From: Actinostola sp. cb2023
Lineage: Eukaryota; Cnidaria; Anthozoa; Actiniaria; Actinostolidae
DNA: 64,000 nucleotides
Direction: 5' to 3'
Assembly (NCBI GenBank): GCA_033675265.1
Contig: JAUJYZ010000943.1
Location: 62,001-126,000, forward strand
Shown: positions 13,501 to 25,500 of the stretch, piece after piece
How positions within the stretch are numbered: the stretch's first letter is position 1
How the letters are laid out: each line of letters opens with the position of its first letter
Made by a program: the position numbers and the translations under genes
Notes under the pieces: generated by a model
Seen by the model: only the letters and a program-made list of their open reading frames with translations
Database searches by the model: none
Told to the model about the DNA's origin: nothing

Positions 13501-16500
13501 GTCTTTTGCCACCTCGACCTACAGGCAAGATATTGCACTGGTTGTATTCTTTATTCATTCAGTCGAAAGTTGCTTTGATCCGGCTGTAATGCAGGCTACC
13601 ACAGATAGGCCAGAGACACAATCTCAATTCTGAATCTGTCATTTTGAAAATCTGCAAGCTTAATTTGGCGATTTGTTGTCGTGAAATCTCACCCATGGAT
13701 TCTTTCAGAAGAACAGCCTCTACCACGCCAGTCATGCTTAATGATTCTGTGCTGCCGGGGGCTTAAAGGTGTATGTGGAGAAAAATGGCTTAAAGGACTC
13801 TAAATGAAAAATAGGCCTCTTTGGTGCAGCGAGAATTGCAACCCTTTCGGAGAATCAGGAACAAAAGCAATATCATTGCTGGGTTTCATATCGTGAGACA
13901 CTGGGTACGAGTCCCTAAATTGTGATAATCAACACGCAAGACCCACATAGTCAGACAGAGCACATCGAGTTAAGCAAAATCCCAAAGTTTGTTGTTAATC
14001 GGGTCAATATTGAACGACTTACAGCCATTCAAATATGCTAGAATTTACAAAGAAATGTATAACTATGCAGCAGCGGACAGTTGTCCGGAAATCCATGATT
14101 TCTTTGTAAATTCTATCATTTTTGATTGGCTGTAAGTCGTTCAATATTGACCCGATTAACACCAAACGTTGGGATTTTGCTTAACTCGATGTGGTCTGTC
14201 TGACTATGTGGGTCTTGCGTGTTGATTATCACAATTTAGGGACTCGTACCCAGTCTCTCACAATCTGAAACCCGGCAATGTGAGAACTTGTCAGCCCTTA
14301 ATGTTTAAGAACTGTCAAGATTTCAAGGAAACTTTTTTATGGAATCACAATTTCCTACAACACGTTTTAAATCCATTGCTAAAAACCTCAAAAATATCTG
14401 GGATTCCAAGGCAGGGCCATAGCCGCCAGTTTTTGAGTGGTCCGGTTTTCAAAATTGGGAAGAAAAAAAAAACACTCAAGGCAAACACCATCCCCCAACA
14501 CCCTGTTTGATTCGAAAAGTACCTTTTACCGTTGGAACACCGTTGGAACACCGTTGAAACACCGTTGGAACACCTTTTACGGTTGATTGATTGATTGATT
14601 GATTGTCCGGTTGAAACCAGACCAACCGTACTGGCAGCTACGGCCCTGCGAGGGTTGATATTTAACAGATAGAAGCAAATATTGAGCCTTCTATCTTCTG
14701 TTTTAGAATACCACTGACTATCTATAAAACATATTTTCATGTTAAAGGGCAACTGAGGTCTAAAATTGAACGGTTTTGAAGGCAAAGTACATCAATTACT
14801 AAATTCGAAAATGCAAATTTTAGAGCGAATTATGAATCTATGTTCGCGAATTTCCCTGTTAAACTTACTCAGATCGACTACCTGGTGGCCGCCATGTTGT
14901 GAGCCAGCGATATCTCAGCAGAATGCGTGTGACGTTACAACGTCAAGCTTCTCCATGTGCTCTGTAAGTTGTTGACCGCTACTCTTGACAAACGTCTCGA
15001 TTTCTTTGTAAAATGGTGCATTGCTGTGCGCCAGAATGCACCAATCATTCAGCCAAAACCGAGGGGGTGAGTTATCACAATATCCCAAAGAATTCTAAGC
15101 TTCAAAAAGCCTGGATTTCTCACCTAAGAAGAGTGAACCTTCCACCTTTGGAGAACTGCTATGTATGCAGCGATTATTTTGAAAAGGAATGCTTTGAGGT
15201 GGACTTGATGGCGCAGTTAATTGGGGAAAAAAGCAGGAAACGTTTAAAACCTGATGCTGTCCCAAGGATCTTTAATTTCACGACGTCCAACCGACCATCA
15301 AAACGAAGATCCTCGACAGAAAATCGCACGCAACGAAAACACCAAAGACAAGTAAGCTTTTTAATAGTCTTAGTGCAGTAAAATTAAGCTTTTAATTACA
15401 AATACTTGCCATGCAGAGCACGAGTGCTGATTGCAAGTTTATGATTCTTATATAGGAATATAAAAAAAAAAAAGATAATATAATCATAATACCATAATAT
15501 TAATACAGCTATAATTATTTTTAAACCCAATCACTTTACTAGATTAGTTTGACTTGATATTATATAAGGCCGTGTTCACACTAGTTTAAACTAGATCGGT
15601 CGCGAGCATTCGCAATCGATTCTTACGTGTTCACATTACGATTTAGATCGCTCGCGAGCGGTTCAAACTAGACCCGAAAAGAGCTGTTCTACTTTAGATT
15701 GAACTAAAGAAAACCGATTCAGTTGACAGTGTGAACGACTAAACCGCTCGCGCGCGATCTACTTTAGGTCGAATGCTATATCTCGTCAAACGAGCAGAAT
15801 TCCCGCAAAACAAGCCGGCAGACGCGGACGCGCGCTGACGTATGTTTACCTTTATATTGTTGCTATTAAAATATTTGAAAACCAATTCAATATCAGTGTC
15901 TTTCCGTCATTTTCGTTTATAGACCTAGTAGACCTTTAACGGTAACAACACTTTTTAAATTATGTCTAAACGAGGAGAAACGTGGGGGCTTGATGAAACC
16001 AATCTGATACTTGACTTGTGGGCAGACGGAAAAATTCAGAGTCTGCTGGAAGACTGCCCCACAAGAAATCTAAACGTGTTTCAAACCATAGCAGAGAAGG
16101 CAAAAGAAATGAAGCCTGAGATCGACAGAACAGCAGCTGAATGCCGTTCAAAAATGAAGAGGCTGAAAGCAAAATATTTTCAGCTGAAACGGCAGTCGAG
16201 GAAAAGTGGTGCAGGGGGAATTTCGTGGACTTATTGGGGCAAAATTGAATGATGTAGTGATAAAGGTAAGCTTATTTTTAATATTTAAGCAGTCTTATTT
16301 TTGTCTAAGTGATAAGGACGATAAGTATTTTTGAGCAAATAAAATAATCAAAGTAACAAATTATACTACCCTTATGCTTACCCTAGGTGGTTTATTGCTA
16401 TATCAGTAAGGTTTACATAGTGCGAAGAACGTAACAATAAATTTTTCGATGAAAGATAGCGTTTGAAGTTTTGGTATGATAAAATAGCTACAAATTTGCT

Positions 16501-19500
16501 TGTTTTTGAAGCCCAATGGCGTGTCAACTTGAACTTTTGTGTACGATTTTGTTCATGCCAACGCCAAGGTTACCAAGCAATTCAAAATGGCTGCCGCTAC
16601 AAGATCGTGCAGAAATGTCCGACTTTTTGGGGCTTTTGCATCTAACTTCGAATATATACTTGATGCTCTTAGAAAAGTAGGGTCGACTTATACAAAGAAT
16701 ATATGATAAAATCAGGAATTTTGACCTCATTTTAGAGGGTCGACTTATACACCGAGTCGACTTATACACCGGCAAATACGGTATTTATAAATAAATGAAA
16801 TGTTTGATTTTATCACATGGTGTGATAAAACATCTTTTTCGTTTTAGCTTTGACGAATATAATACTATTTCACTTTTAATTACTGACAACAATTGAGTGT
16901 AATCTAAACTAAGCAACATTTTATACTAAATAGTACTAAATAGCACTAATTAAACAATAGAAAACAATAGAAATATTATCACTATTTAGTACTAAATAGT
17001 ATTATTAATTGTAGTTGCACGGTTTAAGTGTTTGTACTTTAAACCGTGCAACATAAATAGTACTAGCCTGAATATCAGCCACTGATATTCAGGCTAAAAT
17101 AGTATTTAGTTCTAAATAGTGACATTTCTATTGTTTTCTATTTAACAATTGAAGGGGTGCCCATGAAAACTGCGTATGTGACTATTTTGATGATTTTCAA
17201 AATGTTATGCAATTGCTTCAAAAATACACCTACTGGCTTCTAAATACTTATATAAACATGATTTGGTGTTTTTAGATCGATTACACTCGAATTTTGGGCA
17301 CTACAGTATATTTAATTTCTGATTGAATTTATCAGGATTAGTTGGTGAAAATATGCAAATTAAGAAACTTTTACGCGTCAGTGATCTGTACGTGTTGTTC
17401 AACAATAACAAACCTTCAGATGTGAATGATTTCAACCTTTCACTTCCAGAGATTTTAGAAGTTTTTAGCGAATTTTGTTGCCATGGAAATCTTGACAGCT
17501 CGCGGGCTCAAACTATCAGGCGGTTAAAGTGCTACTATGATGACATTTTGCGAAGTTGATGTTTTTGCATTTTTAGTATCCTGGTAGTATGTTTATTAAA
17601 ATTATCCAAACTGTTTTTCGTTACGATAAAAATAACTTCCACAAAATGTACAAATTTTGTACAAATTTCAAGCCCGCCATTATTCAAACTGGTTCCTGGC
17701 CGGTGACTAATTGTACAATAGAAGTGACGTCAGTTTCTCAACATCGTTCTTCGCAAATTCGTCGTATTGCTGATTTACACGCATGAAAACTGCGATTTTT
17801 TGGCGATTCAAGACACTGTTTCTTGTTCAAATGTTTTAATCATAATTAAACTAAAAATACAGTGCAGCAAGCCGTGAAGCGACGCGTTCACATTGAGAAA
17901 CTGACGTCACAGTCTATTGTTCGTAGGAACACGATTTTGTAATGGCGGACGTATTTTTGCCTGTTTTGAGAGTCCAATATTTCACTCCTTTATTCTTATA
18001 TCGACTTAAAAACAACTAAAACTGCTATCTTGGAGCTTAATAGACTATTTTACGAATGAATAATTTATTTAGCAATGGTACGAATTTCATCATAGTAGCA
18101 CTTTAAGTTGTCTCGTGGCGTGGCTATCGGTTCTGGAAGTGCTTCGCAGAACTGGGCCACTTTGCCACAATTTAAAGTCTTTTATTGCCATGTTTTCACC
18201 ACAGAAGCCCCCAGAACAGCATCATTAAGCTTGACTGGTGGTAGAGGCCATTCTCCTGGAAGAAATCAGGGGCGAGGTGCAATTTCACGATGAAACTGAA
18301 TCTGCAAACACGGTGTCAGATTTTCAAAATGGCCGATTCAGCCGAGTGAGAGTTGTTTAATATCTCTGGTCGTTCTGTGGTGAATTCGAGGACCTACTAA
18401 GGCAGTTTTGGCGACTTTCGACTAGTAAAGAATGCAACCGGTGCATTAGTTTGCCTGTAGGCCCGGGTGATAAAAGACTTTATAAAATATCTCTAAAACA
18501 TGGAGGTAGGGAATGTCGTTGACAAAAATGTTCATGATATCCCAGAATGCAGTTCGGTCGTGCGTTGGAAAACAACAGGGATCCCGAAATAGTCGAATTG
18601 AAAATCCCCGAATATACCAAGAAGAGAGATGGAAGTTTGCCGAGCAAGTGGCGTTTTGTTTCACAATGATGTATTTTTGAAGAAAATCAAAGTCAAATGT
18701 CGCACATTGTCATGACGTCAAAAACGCGCATTTTTGATTTCTATGAAAAACGGCAAACTGCAAAACAAGCTCTTTTTCTAATGTAATCGATCTAAAAATG
18801 ACCAAATCATGTTTATATAGGTATCAATAAGCCAGTAGGTGTATTTTTGAAGCAATTGCATAACATTTTGAAAATTATCAAAATAGTCACATACGCAGTT
18901 TTCATGGGCACCCCTTCAATTAGTCACCAAAGGCGAGGTGAATATCGGTGAATAATAACCGAGACGAAGTCGAGTACATTTCACCGTCGTTGACAACACT
19001 TTGACAAGTTGAAACTGTTGCCTCTATCTCTTGGCAGCAAATGCATTCCTCAATATACAACATATATATATCATGCATGAAAACAATAAAAAAATATACA
19101 GTAGAATTAGGGAAAATCAGTAAAACAATGAATGAAAAAGTAAAAATACAGTCACTACACTACATACACCGGTGCATTCAAAAATCGTTTATTGTATACA
19201 TTTGTTGAACAATCAGAAACGACTGTCTAACTACAAGAAGTTTAATTATCTGACTACAAATCAGTCGAACTTCTTGCAGTTAGAGAGTTAATGTTTCAGA
19301 TTGTTCAACGAACGATAAGCGATTTCTGAACTATTTCTGGGTACCCACGGTTTTTCGATTCGCACTGTAACATACATGTACGGCATACCTTATAAGTTTA
19401 TAGTAAATATACATGACATTTCTGGTGTGTACATGCACGTACATGTAGCACTGAACAATTTTGAAAACAAATATTTATGAACCACCACTACATGTACATG

Positions 19501-22500
19501 TACTGCACTGTACGTTCTTCATAAACATTCTAAAACGTGACTTATAATTTATACAGACCAATCTGAATTGGCAAGTCGACTTAAATCTTCCTGTTCTTCC
19601 TCTACTCCTTCAATTTCGTTGCCACTGGCACTACTACCAGGACTGGCAGGAGTAGGACCTAAGATAGCTCACGCTGTGGCTCGAACTGATACGGTAGAAT
19701 CGTAAACTCCTCGCTCTGGTCCCTGAATTCCGCCACAAAATCATCATCACTGCCTGAGGATGAACCTGATGACCGTTGTTCCGAGTCTGAACTAAGATCT
19801 GAAGACATTTAAGCAGTGTATATCTTTCGGTCTGCACCATGCTGCGAGCTTGACGTTGTGACGTCATGACCCTATTTTTCTGATCCCGCGATAAAAGTGC
19901 AAGATGGCGGCCACCAGGTAGTCGATCTGAGTAAGTTTACCACCGATTTCATTACTACGCGCCCGACAGAGAAAAGTTCCTGGTGCAAACTTGGCGATTC
20001 TCTTCCGTCAATCAAACACATTTGGCGAGACTACCAATTACAACCAAGGAGTTTGGCTCAATAACATTCGTACGATTGAGAGATAAAAGTGCCTTTGCAA
20101 TTATTATAACTCCAAAAGACAAAGAGAAATAATTTTGTAAGTATTTCCATTTCATTTTGAGGAACATTTGCACTGCTAAATTTGATTGAAATTGACAACC
20201 GTTAGATAGCCTCGCAGAACTTCAAAGTTGCATTCGACACCAAATGAGCAAGTATTTTATTCTAACTAATATATCCTCTAGTTATCAGATCGACAAAAGT
20301 AAATAGGAACGAAACATTTATATTCCTACCAGTTTAATCTCTCAAACAACCGAATGTTTATTGAGTCAAGCGCCTTGGTTGTAATTGGTAGTCTCGCCAA
20401 ATGTGTTTGATTGACGGAACGGAGAATTGCCAAACTCGCACCAGGAACTTTTCTCTGTCGGGCGCGTAGTAATGAAATCGGTGGTAACAGGGAAATTCGC
20501 GAACATAGATTTGTAATTCGCTCTAAAATTTGCATTTTCGAGTTAAGTAATTGATGTACTTTGCCTTCAAAATCGTTCAATTTTAGACCTCGGTTGCCCT
20601 TTAAACAATGAGCACTTTCAAAATAACACCATTTTACAACATTTGGTAAGTTTGCAATGTCATATTTAGTGAGATTACATGTACAAAAGAATGGTAATGG
20701 AAAGTAAAGGACATGTTACTTCCTCATCAAGACTTGACTTTCATTTTTTTTGATTTCTTTGAAGAAACCTTTTCCCCTAAATTTAAGTTGTGCGCCTGAC
20801 ATACATGTACACAGGGGTGCCTTACTGTATGCTGGTTTTTATGGTATTCATGTGCTGTAGGGTGAGGATGTTGGGTCTAATGGCCGTGTAACACCCTTCG
20901 AAACATTACGTTATGCTTCATTGAAGGCAAAACAAAAATTTGCAAAGCCGTCTTTGAAGCACAATTGAATCATGAAACCTTTTTCAGTCTTTGTTTTCGA
21001 TTTTTTTTGCCTCTGCAAAATCTAATCGACATATCCTTCTATTAACACCGGCTGAAACCGGCCACAAACATCGATACTGCTTTGAAAAATTCTAACTTTC
21101 TGAATTTTCGTAACATCGATCTCATGGCCAGTTATTAGTGACAACTAGATAACTCTTCAAATTTTAGCCTCAAGTAAACTGACTTACAGGCCCGATTTCT
21201 GGCCATTGGTTCAATTTGTTTTTCATAGAAATCAAAAACCTGAGTTTTTATGCAATTTCACAGCCTCGAAAATGACCGACATTTGACTTGGATTTTCTTC
21301 CAAAATACATCATTGTGAAACAAAACGCTACTTTCTCAACAAACTTCCATCTCTCTTCTTGATACAATCGTGAATTTCCCCCCGTCTTTTCCTTAACTCA
21401 CCAAACAATAGCCATTTCTTTACAACCACTTTTGCAAACACGTGTTTTCCTTCTGCACGCCCGAAAAGCATGCTGGGAACATACAGGAATTTTTGACAGA
21501 GGGCCACGTCCTTTCCTTTTTTTAGAGTGTCGAGCCACTCAGTCCTACAGGCAAAATATTGCACCGGTTGCATTCTTTACAAGTCCAAAGTTGCCAAAAA
21601 TGCCTTTGTAGGTCCTGGAATCCACCACAGAACAACCGGAGAGACGATTTCACAGTTGAGTCCACCATTTTGAATTCCTCAACGCACAGCCAATGTGTCT
21701 TCGTGAAATCGCTCCCGCCCCTGATTTATTCCAGGAGAATGGTCTCTACCTTGCCAGTCAAGCTTAATGATCTAATAAAACAATGGTAAACAAAATTATT
21801 TTAAGTGTCAATTGTATTTTTACAGACGTTTCGGGCATAGCCCTTCATCAGTGTGATCAACCGTTGTGATTATAATTAAAGGCGCGCGCGCTCCACGCGC
21901 TGACTAACAAATTAGAATGGAATTACAGTGAAATTGAATTGAAATAAAGGGTGTACAAGCTATAAAATTTATATATAATGAAAATTAATGTTCATTCCGT
22001 GAGGTTGTAATGTTCCCAGTTTATAAATAAGCTCCATTTCTGTCTGTTTACGCTTCAGTGCAGAAGAATGTTGGTTTGTAGGTTGGATAATTCATGACAA
22101 AACTTTTTGTATCTTCAACCTGAGTTTTATTACAAAACTGCCAAGCTTTCGGGCTAAGCGCCCATCTTCAGGGCTAAATGCATAAAATCTAATTACAACG
22201 GCTATAAGTATACGAACACAAACAAACGCCACCAAACAAGCAAGCTCGTGCGCAACAAACTGAACAGGCTCGCACAAAGCAAATAAAATCGAACAACGCT
22301 AGATAGAAAGAATGAAAAAGGTGCGCGAGGAATAGAAAATGAAGTATTAACGTAAGAATTGATAATAATAAATAGAACGAACGAATGGATGAACAAATAA
22401 ATGAATGATAGAATGAACGAATGGATGAACGAATGAATGAATGAACGAAATAATGAATGAACGAATGAATGAAAAAATGAATGAAATAATGAATGAACGA

Positions 22501-25500
22501 AAGAATGAGTAAATGAATGGAAGGATGAATAATAAAAAATAAATAGACTGCACAATTATTGCTTGTTAATTAGTGGCATGTAGGTGGATGGCAAAATCCT
22601 TCCACTGTCTCTGTTAGTGATGGAGTCATTGTGACTGGCAATGTGCCAAGACTCCAACCACTTTCTTTGATGCCATCTACCCGGTACTCTCTTTTCCAAT
22701 AATCTTAATATTGTTCCAGGAAATTCCATGTCCTGTTTCATGGGCATGTTCTGCTAATGCGGATTTTTCTGGTTTACTGAGCCTAACACTTGACTGGTGT
22801 TCTTTCTGTCGTGTTAATAACGATCTTCGCCGATATAAACAGCATCACATTCACCACATGGAACAGAGTATACAACACCTGTCATCTTCTCCAATGGGAT
22901 GGTATCTTTAGGTTTTCGACAACGTGTGTTTAAGGGTGGTATGGGGCTTGATACATGACTTGATGTTGTGTTGACCAAGGACACATTGGACTCTCTCTGT
23001 AACACCTTGTATATGTACGGTAGTACGGCAAAACCAACATGTTCAACCTTGGATGTTCACGAGGAGCTTTGCCCAAGAAATATTTTCGCAGTGGGGATCC
23101 TTTAATTCAATCACCAACTCTCTAAAATGGTGATAATGGGTGTGAACGTTAATTAACTTACATGTAGGTGTGTTGGATTTATCTGGAAATAATCAGTCAA
23201 CTACAATTTGATCGTTTCCGTCCAGCGTTCGTAATGTACCGCATTTCGAATACAAATACTATTATTTATATCAAAACATTAGCATAGAGCTAGAGGAAAA
23301 ATATCCCAAGAACAGATTTACGGGCGATTCACCTAGTAACTTCTGTTGCTCTGCTTTCGGGCGAGTCGCCTTAAAAGCAGTTGGAATATCAAGTAGAATA
23401 AAGCAAGATATGACTGTTATGTTTACTTAGTAGTTACAGAGAGGAAAATACATCCCAAGAACAGATTTACGGGCGATTCACCTAGTAACTTCTGTTGCTC
23501 TGCTTTCGGGCGTGTCACCTTACAAGCAGTTGGGATATGGAAGAATGACAAGATACACATATGAGAGCTTGTGTTATCAACATTGTTTGATTATATATTA
23601 CATATTTGATTAGCAGCGAATTAATGTTACTTATTGCATTAACTGTGACGAAGACGAACGAATTTATGAGTTTTCCAATACTGTCGAATCCTTCAGTAGA
23701 ACTGAATCCCTCAATCGCAGAAAGTCAAAATGGAGTGGAGACGTATACACGTCTTCTTTCCAGCTCTTCCACGATCGAACCATTTACAAGGACATTTAAT
23801 TTGGCGGCATTTTTGTCAATAAAGCCTTGTATTTCTTATTTAAAACGCTCAGAAAAAGTTGAATTCATGAACGTTTTGGGTCATACCACAGATCTCGGTG
23901 GAAATTCGGCTTACCACCGCTTTAGCATGCAGTTTCGTAGGGTTTTTGTGGAGCTTACTGTTGATCTATTTATACCTTCTTCGATGTCTGATATTGCACC
24001 ATACTTACCTGACCTATACATGTATACCTCATTTGGGCTTGTCACATCTTTCTCAGTGTTCGGCTTGTATTCCGGCTCAGTTGTATAAAATCCGCATCAT
24101 AAAATGCACATGCTACGACGGTACTGCACGAATAGATCTTTGAATTTCGCGCGGACAAGCGAAGAAACAAACAACTATATATCATGTTAGCTATTACTTT
24201 ACTAAATGCCAATCAAACTCACAACCGATAACCAATAAAAATATAGCAACTGACGCTGCCTGGCAACTCCGTACAGACTTGTACATTTGACATAAGACAG
24301 GTACATATGCACGCAAGCGAGGTCTTGCTTTATACTGACCGGTTTTCAATTTATTGTTCTTTTTAATACTTTTAAAATTGGTTCTACCGAAATTAGGTTC
24401 AGACCGGCCCTCACGGCACACTGAGTAATTTCAAAACCATAAGCAAATCAGTGCCTGTGGACTGGTGTTAAATGAAAATTCACATACGCTACAGTCGTTT
24501 GCAGTTTATTCAATTGCATTGTTGACAGAAGGATTTCAGATATCTAACCAATGCGTTATAATCCGCTAATAGTCGTGTGGTTTTATACAAAGGGAATAGG
24601 TTCTCCTGCTGTGCAACTTCTGACTTTCAAAGACAGAAATTTGAAACCTTTCTTGGGCAAAGCTCCTCGTGGTACAGCCACTTGTGAAGTCGATGAACGA
24701 GAAAACGTTCTCAGAAAACTCTTTGGGTATCCATTACTGTACAAGGCCTTTCTAATATGATGACGTTCTTGTTCTTTATGATGTTCATTCGAAATCAAAC
24801 TGTCAACTCTATGGAAAAGTGATCGGACAACCGCGGCTTTGTGTTGTGGTAGATGGTGACTACTAAAGTGTAAGTATCTGTCAGTATGAGTAGGTTTTCT
24901 GTAGATTGCAACATCAATTGAACCATCTTCGATGACCTTATTTAAGGTGTCCAAGAAAGGGATGCCATCTGATGAGTACCTTTCGACAGTGAACTTGATG
25001 TTTCGATCCTGGTCGTTGAGGTGGTCATGGAATTTGTCTATCAGATCTTTCTTAATTATACAAATGGTATCGTCCACATATCTACCAAAGATTCTTGGAG
25101 GATCAATAAACGTAGCTAAAGCCCGTGACTCCAATTCCTCCATTACTAGATTTGCGACGACTACAGATATAGGCGATCCCATAGCAGTTCCATGCACTTG
25201 TTTGTAAAAGATATTGGCAGTTTTGTAATAAATCTCAGGTTGAAGATACAAAAAGTTTTGTCAAGCTTAATGATGCTATGCTGGAGGCTTCTGTGGCGAA
25301 TAATGTCTATAAAACACTCTAAAATGAAAAATTGGCCTTCTTGAGGTAGAAAGATCTACCAGCCTGGACGAGGTTCAACGACGAAAGAAAGAACATGGAG
25401 AACTTGAGCCCGTGGGCTTTCAGAACTGTCAAGATTTCCATGGAAACCTCTTATATGGAATCGAAATTTCCTATGCCGTGATTAGGTCCAGAAAATCGCT

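Larger units (their letters stand above)
14742..20604 (+). mobile_element. THAP-type DNA element, 5.9 kb, with nested insertions
   Basis: Ends match as inverted repeats of more than 150 bp: TTAAAGGGCAACTGAGGTCT at 14742 and its near complement ending 20604, continuing through the AGATCGACTACCTGGTGGCC block at 14873 and 19910. Inside lie a THAP exon (15013), a SANT exon (15962), a possible P2RX7-like exon (- strand, 19808-19555) and at least two later insertions (17147-18921; 19940-20484). THAP DNA-binding domains are typical of P-element-like transposases, but no RNase H-like transposase core was seen. No target duplication was recognised. Confidence 0.65.
21772..25260 (-). mobile_element. 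Rearranged Penelope-like insertion, 3.5 kb
   Basis: Bounded by a 14-bp target duplication. Contents from left: a 3' end of a second Penelope lineage (21776-22095), an inverted piece of the RT gene plus 3' end (22096-22200), a GAAT-type simple repeat, GIY-YIG (22556-23010, -), unique or duplicated DNA, and RT (24583-25251, -). Positions 22096-22124 are the exact complement of 25234-25262, so the 5' end has been copied in inverted form at the other side, as is seen for Penelope elements. Confidence 0.8.

Noticed and set aside
22202..22555. 117-codon Phe/His/Ser-rich open frame on the - strand
   Set aside because: It is only the translation of the GAAT simple repeat.
23606..24088. 160-codon + strand open frame
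   Set aside because: No recognisable domain, and the opposite strand has a more protein-like frame; no splice or start evidence.
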